From assembly GCA_021822165.1 (NCBI GenBank), contig JAKARM010000002.1, positions 36,050-81,734 on the forward strand: a DNA stretch of 45,685 nt, given 5' to 3'. Below the pieces are notes generated by a model. The model saw nothing but the letters and a program-made list of their open reading frames with translations. It did no database searches and was not told the DNA's origin. Made by a program: the position numbers and the translations under genes. The number at the start of each line of letters is the position of its first letter. The first letter of the stretch is position 1. Origin of the DNA: Microcaldota archaeon. Lineage in GTDB: Archaea; Micrarchaeota; Micrarchaeia; Micrarchaeales; Micrarchaeaceae. Positions 41,011 to 45,685 of this stretch are shown one piece after another.

Positions 41011-41556
41011 TCAGATATATTTCGAGGTGAAGGTCGCGACCTTCGTGATGTAGTGCCCCGGCAGCCCGGAAATCGTGTAGTTTATCCAGATGTTGCCGCT
41101 GAAGACGTTGTCCTGCGACGACGTAGCAAGACCGCCGCTGTCGTAGCAGTACATGTACAGGATTGAGGAATTGTCGCTATATATGGTTATCCCGCCGGAT
41201 ATGGCGCTCGGATAGAACTGCGTTGAGTTGGTCACGTGGACATTGCCGTATGCCGGAAGATCCCCGGTGCCATTGACCGTGCTCGAGCATGCGGCCCCGG
41301 CGATCTTTATCTCGCCGCCCGTGGCCTGGGTGAGCACCATGTGGAAGGTCCCGTTCTTGAATATCCCGTAGGAGGTGCAGAGGAACGAGGGGGAGGGATA
41401 GCAGGAATCCGGGGCGAGCCTTGCATTGAGTATGCCGACCCTCATCACGACGTATATGGCGATCGTCATCAGAAGTATGACGAAGCCGTAGGAGATTATG
41501 AAGTCTATCGCAGCTTGTTGCTTCATGCCCTTGCCGGATACGTAACGCTTGGCCAT
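41011..41556 (-). CDS. Archaeal pilin-like protein with class III signal peptide
   Basis: A 181-residue secreted protein. A short basic leader 'MAKRYVSGKG' is followed by 'MKQQAAIDFIISYGFVILLM', matching class III signals (QxxxxF with hydrophobic helix) that are cut by prepilin peptidase and assembled into type IV-like filaments. The rest is beta-rich with paired cysteines ('SCYPSPSFLC', 'GAACSS', 'MYCYD') and sequons. ATG 41556 is chosen, directly after the response-regulator stop at 41573-41575; a longer ORF to 41604 would overlap it. No assembly ATPase or prepilin peptidase is in this window. Confidence 0.85.
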   Translation of the reverse strand: MAKRYVSGKGMKQQAAIDFIISYGFVILLMTIAIYVVMRVGILNARLAPDSCYPSPSFLCTSYGIFKNGTFHMVLTQATGGEIKIAGAACSSTVNGTGDLPAYGNVHVTNSTQFYPSAISGGITIYSDNSSILYMYCYDSGGLATSSQDNVFSGNIWINYTISGLPGHYITKVATFTSKYI

Positions 41557-41572
41557 CGAATCATTAGGAAGC

Positions 41573-42772
41573 TCAGTTCCTCTCGTTTTTCCCCTTCCCG
41601 ACATGCAGCCCTATGCCGCCCCCGTCCCGCGTTATCTTTATGTCGAGATCCTCGCCGCCGAGCATCTTCTGGAGCTCGTCATAGGTGTATGCCCCTATGT
41701 CTCCGCTGCTGACCACGCCCTTTACCTTTAGTATCTCCTCCCTTCTCTTTATTATCTCCCCTTTCTCCGTTTCCGTGTACTTGAGCTGGAGCTTTGGGAC
41801 CTCCTTCGACTCGAAGAGGCTCTCTATGTCGAGATTTATCGACTTGTACCCCTCGTCCTGGAGTATGAAGGGTGTGACAGCGTTGAATTCCGACTTGACC
41901 TCGCTGACCGCGCTTGTTATCTCGTCGCGCATCCCCGCGATCACGAACTCGTTGCTGTTGAGGAAACCGACGAACACGTTCTTGCCCCTGACCTTTATGG
42001 CATCCTGCAGCAGCTGGGAGACGAGGCGCAGGATTACGATAGCAGACTTCTCCTTGAACCTCTTGGCATAGGCTGCAAGGTTTTCCACCTTGAGCGTGCC
42101 TATGGAGTACTTCCCCCCGTCCTTTATCCTGCTCTCGATCTCGTTGGATATCCTCTCCTCGTCGGGCAGGTCGATGAGCGGGTCGAACCTCTTGCCCTTC
42201 TTTTTCAGGAAGAGGGTTACGAGATTCCTCAACTCGTTGGGATCGAACGGCTTCTTGATGTAGTAGTCTGCGCCATATTCTATCCCCTTGAACCTGTTGC
42301 TCGTAGGGTCCATGGCGCTCACTATTATCACGACGCTGTCCGAAAGCCCTGGATCGCTCTTGATGGTCTGGCAGATGTCCAGGCCGTCTTTGTTCGGGAG
42401 CATCAGGTCGAGGATGACGAGGTTGGGGTTGAACTCCCTTGCGGTCTTCATCGCCTCCCCGCCGTCGTATATCTGCTTTATCTGGAGGTCCTTCCCTATA
42501 GAGAGGGCCATGAGCTTGTTTATGTTCTTGTCGTCCTCCACTATCAGCACCCTGCTCAGGGTTTCGGGCTGCTGGAGGAGGTAGTAGGTCAATATGCCGC
42601 CTATCCTCCTTGAGGCGATCACGTTTTCGGCTTCCATCGAAGAGAGGGCCTTCGAAACGTTCTCCTTCCCGTAACTGCCGGAGAGGGCGACCTCGAGCTC
42701 GTTTAATGTCATCTGCTGCTTATCATTTAGGATCGTCACGACCTCTTCATTAAGTGGGATTGCTGCGACCAT
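41573..42772 (-). CDS. Response regulator: winged helix, REC, GGDEF-like domain
   Basis: A 399-residue regulator, unusual for this kind of genome. Residues about 1-68 form a winged helix ('MTLNELEVALSGSYGKENVS', 'IASRRIGGILTYYLLQ'). Residues 73-190 are a receiver: acidic pair Asp80/81, phospho-site Asp122 ('VILDLMLPNKDGLD'), Ser152 and Lys174 ('YYIKKPFD'). Residues about 205-335 ('YSIGTLKVENLAAYAKRFKE', 'NVFVGFLNSNEFVIAGM') resemble a GGDEF fold lacking the GGDEF signature, so catalysis is unlikely. A charged C-terminal tail follows. No histidine kinase is near. It begins the operon with the pilin-like gene. Confidence 0.88.
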   Translation of the reverse strand: MVAAIPLNEEVVTILNDKQQMTLNELEVALSGSYGKENVSKALSSMEAENVIASRRIGGILTYYLLQQPETLSRVLIVEDDKNINKLMALSIGKDLQIKQIYDGGEAMKTAREFNPNLVILDLMLPNKDGLDICQTIKSDPGLSDSVVIIVSAMDPTSNRFKGIEYGADYYIKKPFDPNELRNLVTLFLKKKGKRFDPLIDLPDEERISNEIESRIKDGGKYSIGTLKVENLAAYAKRFKEKSAIVILRLVSQLLQDAIKVRGKNVFVGFLNSNEFVIAGMRDEITSAVSEVKSEFNAVTPFILQDEGYKSINLDIESLFESKEVPKLQLKYTETEKGEIIKRREEILKVKGVVSSGDIGAYTYDELQKMLGGEDLDIKITRDGGGIGLHVGKGKNERN

Positions 42773-42956
42773 AAAGCCACCGGTAGAGTATCGTAGAAAA
42801 GATATATTAGCTTTATGTGACCCTGCCGCCCAGCTTCTGTCGGCCTGCGCACGATCCCCGCCTGCGGAGGGGCAGGGAGAGCATCCGATGGGGCCTGGCC
42901 GGCTTCGCCATGGAAAGAAAGCTGGAAAAGGGGAGGTAGCCCCGCCGCTGCAAAGG

Positions 42957-42966
42957 TATATAAAAA
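42957..42966 (+). promoter_or_regulatory. TATA box of the divergent surface-protein gene
   Basis: 'tatataaaaa' preceded by 'caaagg', about 35 nt before ATG 42997; gives a leader of about 10 nt. The gap 42773-42996 also holds, on the minus strand near 42800-42812, an AT-rich element for the response regulator. No gene is seen in the gap. Confidence 0.6.
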
Positions 42967-42996
42967 TTAATCCCCATCCACATAGATGTTGATAAG

Positions 42997-44070
42997 ATGT
43001 CCTTCACCCAATCACGATTAGGCAACCCAAGACGCGGCAGGATAAAGGTGAACAGCAACCAACTTAGGAGGGCTGCGCCCAAGCTGGCGGCTGGGGTGGT
43101 GGTCCTCATCGCCCTCCTCTACGTAGCTTCTTCGTTATTATCCGGAAACCGCCCCATATCCCCCAGCCAGCCCGCCACCTTCCTGATCAACTCGAGCACG
43201 AAAGTGGTAGCGATAAACGGCAGCCAGTATGCCATAATCCTCGACTCCATAACGCCGAAAGAGGGGAGGGCAAACATATACCTGGAAAGGTCCCCGATCT
43301 TCTTGAACAGGATCTATAACGTGACGCTCTCGCTGGGCAACGTAACGCATGTGGCCGTCGGCACCAACTATTCCGATATCGGGGTGGCGCTCAACCTAAT
43401 CGCCGGGAACAGCATCAGGATAACCGTGACAGCAATAAGCACCGACCTCGGGATAAAGCCCGACTCGGAAGATATCAGGGTTATTCCGCCGGCGCTCCTG
43501 GAAGGGACACCGTATGCAGGGAGCGGGGGCAACTCGACGGCACCGGCTGCAGGGAACACGACGGCATCCAATAGCACGAAGCCGGCGGCTGCGGCGGCCG
43601 CGAAGGCAACTTCGGCGAACCAGACCGCACCGGCGCAGGATAGCGCTGAGCTGAAAGCCGTCGCGATAGCAGAAGCTGACAAATACTACCCGCTCATGCT
43701 CAACTATTCGAATCTCTACAACAACAGCGCCAATTGCACTGAGGCCGCATACAACTCCAGTTACCTGGCTTACTATTCCAAGAGCCCGGGAGGGCCAACG
43801 ACCTATGCCAATGTCAGCCTTACCACCCCCTACTCCATGTACAGCAACGTGACAGGGAGCGGAAGCGAATACAACATGACGTTCTACGCGAAATCCCGCA
43901 CGAAGATGCTGGATGGCGCTGCGGTAATCATATCGGTGAACACGCTGTCGGGGGACATTGTAGGGAACTATACGGAAGGGATATTCCTTGGGAGCAACTA
44001 CACAAGCCTGAAATCAGGGTACGTCAAGGTGCTCGGGATAGGCAATGCCTGCGGGATATACGTAGCCTGA
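42997..44070 (+). CDS. Membrane-anchored surface protein with Ala/Thr/Pro-rich linker
   Basis: A 357-residue protein. A basic N-tail is followed by one membrane helix (about 29-50, 'GVVVLIALLYVASSLLSG'). The outside part has a first domain (about 60-165), a low-complexity linker (about 170-220, 'NSTAPAAGNTTASNSTKPAA') typical of glycosylated stalks, and a C-terminal domain with two cysteines ('NNSANCTEAAYNSSYL' and 'GIGNACGIYV'). At least fifteen N-glycosylation sequons occur. Function unknown. It is divergent from the regulator-pilin operon and could share its regulation. Confidence 0.8.
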   Translation: MSFTQSRLGNPRRGRIKVNSNQLRRAAPKLAAGVVVLIALLYVASSLLSGNRPISPSQPATFLINSSTKVVAINGSQYAIILDSITPKEGRANIYLERSPIFLNRIYNVTLSLGNVTHVAVGTNYSDIGVALNLIAGNSIRITVTAISTDLGIKPDSEDIRVIPPALLEGTPYAGSGGNSTAPAAGNTTASNSTKPAAAAAAKATSANQTAPAQDSAELKAVAIAEADKYYPLMLNYSNLYNNSANCTEAAYNSSYLAYYSKSPGGPTTYANVSLTTPYSMYSNVTGSGSEYNMTFYAKSRTKMLDGAAVIISVNTLSGDIVGNYTEGIFLGSNYTSLKSGYVKVLGIGNACGIYVA

Positions 44071-44083
44071 CTTGGTGAATCGC

Positions 44084-44347
44084 ATGTCGATCATAGAAAA
44101 AAAGGTCTGGCCTGAATTCTTCGGGTTGATCCTCTCCGGAAAAAAGAGCTTTGAACTCAGGCTTGCGGATTTTGAGTGCAATCCCGGCGACGTCCTGATG
44201 CTGAGGGAGTACGACCCCGGCACGAAGAAATACACGGGCAGGAGCATAGAGAAGACGGTGGTATACGTCATGGAAACGAAGGGGCAGAGGTTCTGGGACG
44301 AGAAGGACGTGAAGAAGCACGGGTTCCAGGTAATCGGCTTCGAGTAG
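44084..44347 (+). CDS. ASCH-like/DUF3850 protein
   Basis: An 87-residue single-domain protein. 'VWPEFFGLILSGKKSFELRL' is the pocket region and 'CNPGDVLMLREYDPGTKKYT' then GRSIEKTVVYV is the DUF3850 barrel. These proteins belong to the ASCH/PUA-like fold and probably bind RNA or modified nucleosides. ATG 44084 is chosen over the upstream GTG at 44072 because GGTGAA (44075-44080) is a ribosome-binding site just before it. It follows the surface-protein gene by 13 bp. Unlike the ASCH gene at 38193 its base composition is native. Confidence 0.88.
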   Translation: MSIIEKKVWPEFFGLILSGKKSFELRLADFECNPGDVLMLREYDPGTKKYTGRSIEKTVVYVMETKGQRFWDEKDVKKHGFQVIGFE

Positions 44348-44437
44348 CGCCCATTGGCGCATGAGAGGAGAGGGCATTTCCCGGCCTTGCGGCTGCGGCG
44401 GGGCTGGTTATTTAAGCTTGAAGGGCAAAAATGGAAT

Positions 44438-45406
44438 ATGGAGAAGGAGCTTGCGGAACTTCATGTGCACCTGGGAGGAGCTGTCGACCCCGCGATAATG
44501 TGGGAGATAGCGCATGCGCAAGGCATACGGCTGCCGACCAAGGACTACTGGCATTTCGTCGAGATGATTACGGCCAACCGCAACAGCGTGAAGGGCTTTG
44601 ATGACTACCTGGAGCTCTTCAGGCTTACCGACCTCATACAATCAAGCCCTGCCGCCATAGAGACCTCGGTCTATCAGAACATCGCCGGGGCATACAGGAA
44701 AAACAACATCACGCTCCTCGAACTCAGATTCAACCCCATGAAAAGGAACCGCGGCGGGGAGCAGGATCTCGACCACATCATGATGGCCGCAGCCCGCGGG
44801 CTTGACAGGGCATTGCTCGAATACCCGGTCAAGGCCGGCATCATAGTATGCCTGGACAGGTCGTTCAGCCACAGGTTCAACGAGATACTCGTGGAGAAAG
44901 CGATAAAATACAGCTCCAGGGGCGTGGTGGGGATAGACATTGCCGGGCCGAACAGCAAGGGCTTCAATTACAGGGATTATAACGGGCTTTACAGGAAGGC
45001 CAGGAAGGAGGGGCTGGGGCTGACGGTCCATGCGGGCGAGGAGCAGGACCACAGGTCAGTCATAGAAGTGATAGAAAGCCTGGAGCCCGAAAGGATAGGC
45101 CATGGCATACGCGCCGCGGAAGACCAGCGCACCATGGATATGATAAAGGAGCGCGGGATAACCCTGGAGATATGCCCTTCGTCCAACCTGAGCACAAGAG
45201 TCGTGCGCGACATGGAGCACATGAGAGGCATATTCGATACGCTGAATCGCAACAAGGTAAAATACACGATAAACACGGACGGCCCGGAGATGCTGGTGAC
45301 GAACCTCAGGAACGAGATAGAAATGCTCCTGGACAACGGCATAGCAACCGAAAGCGATATGGCGAGGGCGAACAGGCTGGCGTTCAAGGCGTCATTCCTA
45401 AAGTAG
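44438..45406 (+). CDS. Adenosine deaminase family protein
   Basis: A 322-residue TIM-barrel metal-dependent deaminase that converts adenosine, or a related aminopurine, to inosine. Zn ligands: 'LHVHLGG' near residue 10, 'TVHAGEEQDH' (about residue 195; catalytic Glu included), 'RIGHGIRA', 'CPSSNLST', and 'NTDGPEML' near residue 285. The usual Asp-Asp of this last motif is Asp-Gly: the metal-binding first Asp is kept, the second is not, so the substrate may differ from plain adenosine. A TATA box (ttatttaagc, about 44408-44417) lies about 25 nt before ATG 44438, implying a leaderless mRNA and ruling out the longer upstream frame. Confidence 0.9.
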   Translation: MEKELAELHVHLGGAVDPAIMWEIAHAQGIRLPTKDYWHFVEMITANRNSVKGFDDYLELFRLTDLIQSSPAAIETSVYQNIAGAYRKNNITLLELRFNPMKRNRGGEQDLDHIMMAAARGLDRALLEYPVKAGIIVCLDRSFSHRFNEILVEKAIKYSSRGVVGIDIAGPNSKGFNYRDYNGLYRKARKEGLGLTVHAGEEQDHRSVIEVIESLEPERIGHGIRAAEDQRTMDMIKERGITLEICPSSNLSTRVVRDMEHMRGIFDTLNRNKVKYTINTDGPEMLVTNLRNEIEMLLDNGIATESDMARANRLAFKASFLK

Positions 45407-45589
45407 AAGTAGGCTTCCTACAACCTTGCCGTTGCAAACGACACTGGTCACCCAAACCCGCTTGCAGGTTTGCCACAGTGATCCCTGCTCGGGAAAAATG
45501 TAGACTCGACGGACTTCAGCAGTTGAGTATGATGTACAAACACCATTAGATAATAGTGTTTAATATTTGATGGTACTTGCTTGAATCCG
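45407..45589. other. Structured intergenic stretch, possible IS200/IS605-type RNA remnant
   Basis: No gene here. A small hairpin GTAGG-CTT-CCTAC (45409-45421) follows the deaminase stop. A larger one pairs CACTG (45442-45446) with CAGTG (45476-45480), enclosing AAACC (45454-45458) with GGTTT (45467-45471). Read on the minus strand, 'aacggcaaggttgtaggaag' then CC resembles the end of TnpB guide RNAs, but the classical GGATGTCA terminus is lacking. It may instead be a terminator of the deaminase gene or an unrelated RNA. Confidence 0.3.
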
Positions 45590-45685
45590 TTAACATTTTA
45601 TTGTCTTGACCCCAACTTTCCTAGCAAGTTCTGCCTGATTACCATCACAGGTTACTAGCTCGTAAGCATTCTTTAGCGCCGCAGC
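45590..45685 (-). CDS. C-terminal end of a probable PIN-domain protein (partial)
   Basis: Only the last 31 codons are inside the window; the gene continues past the right edge. 'AAALKNAYELVTCDGNQAEL' followed by ARKVGVKTIKC fits the end of a PIN nuclease: an alternating helix, the strand 'ELVTCD' with an acidic residue at the position of the last metal-binding Asp, then a helix and the final strand 'GVKTI'. PIN proteins are RNases, either VapC toxins or the archaeal Nob1/FAP-type processing factors; which one cannot be said. Confidence 0.6.
   Translation of the reverse strand, partial: AAALKNAYELVTCDGNQAELARKVGVKTIKC

Noticed and set aside
1-45685. CRISPR array, prophage or complete insertion sequence
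   Set aside because: No regularly spaced direct repeats, no Cas genes, no integrase or complete transposase frame seen on either strand.

Overview
This window is archaeal. It carries a universal-plus-archaeal ribosomal protein operon in archaeal order (Rpp29-S17-L14-L24-S4e-L5-S14-S8-L6-L32e-L19e-L18-S5). It also has TruD, DUF373, MBF1, FEN1, Lhr with its phosphoesterase partner, a UPF0200 kinase and a class III (pilin-type) signal sequence, and TATA boxes with short or no leaders. A glutamic (G1, eqolisin-like) acid peptidase points to an acidic habitat. The compact layout, unlinked 23S gene and odd rRNA bases suggest an acidophilic DPANN/ARMAN-like lineage such as Micrarchaeota; that placement is inference, not proven here.

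Layout. 0.3-3.7 kb: TruD, Fe/Mn superoxide dismutase and a Tiki/TraB-like unknown. 3.85-6.9 kb: a lone 23S rRNA gene with its own palindromic promoter and an 18-bp processing stem; no 16S, tRNA or 5S is seen beside it. Several normally invariant peptidyl-transferase, P-loop, A-loop and sarcin-ricin bases are changed, some with compensating partners. 7.1-13.2 kb: G1 peptidase, a possible structured RNA, a winged-helix regulator, a Nudix-alkyltransferase pair, IlvE, DUF373, a methyltransferase and a small unknown. 13.2-15.1 kb: an unusual Lrp-type regulator with a transposase-like N-terminus and repeated operator-like sites at its own promoter. 15.2-21.2 kb: the ribosomal operon, ending at S5 without L30-L15-SecY and using TTG starts that overlap TGA stops.

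21.3-32.9 kb: ferredoxin, Lhr plus metallophosphoesterase, S2P membrane protease, MBF1 and FEN1, Hsp20, a 42-residue basic ORF, a transglutaminase-fold protein, PolX, a small membrane protein and an alpha/beta hydrolase. This is mainly information processing, repair and stress. 32.9-37.8 kb: CoA-disulfide-reductase-like flavoenzyme, an IS200/IS605 end relic, an MFS transporter, and a DUF3311-solute:sodium symporter pair for organic acids.

37.9-38.8 kb is a short AT-rich patch with a truncated gene, an ASCH protein and a stray tRNA T-arm copy next to tRNA-Asn. 38.8-44.1 kb is a minus-strand operon: a response regulator with winged-helix, REC and GGDEF-like parts, a pilin-like protein, a UPF0200 kinase, an N-glycosylatable surface protein, an unknown, and tRNA-Asn overlapping the last stop codon. 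A divergent surface protein lies next to it. The window ends with an ASCH-fold/DUF3850 protein, an adenosine-deaminase-family enzyme, a structured intergenic stretch and the tail of a PIN-domain gene.
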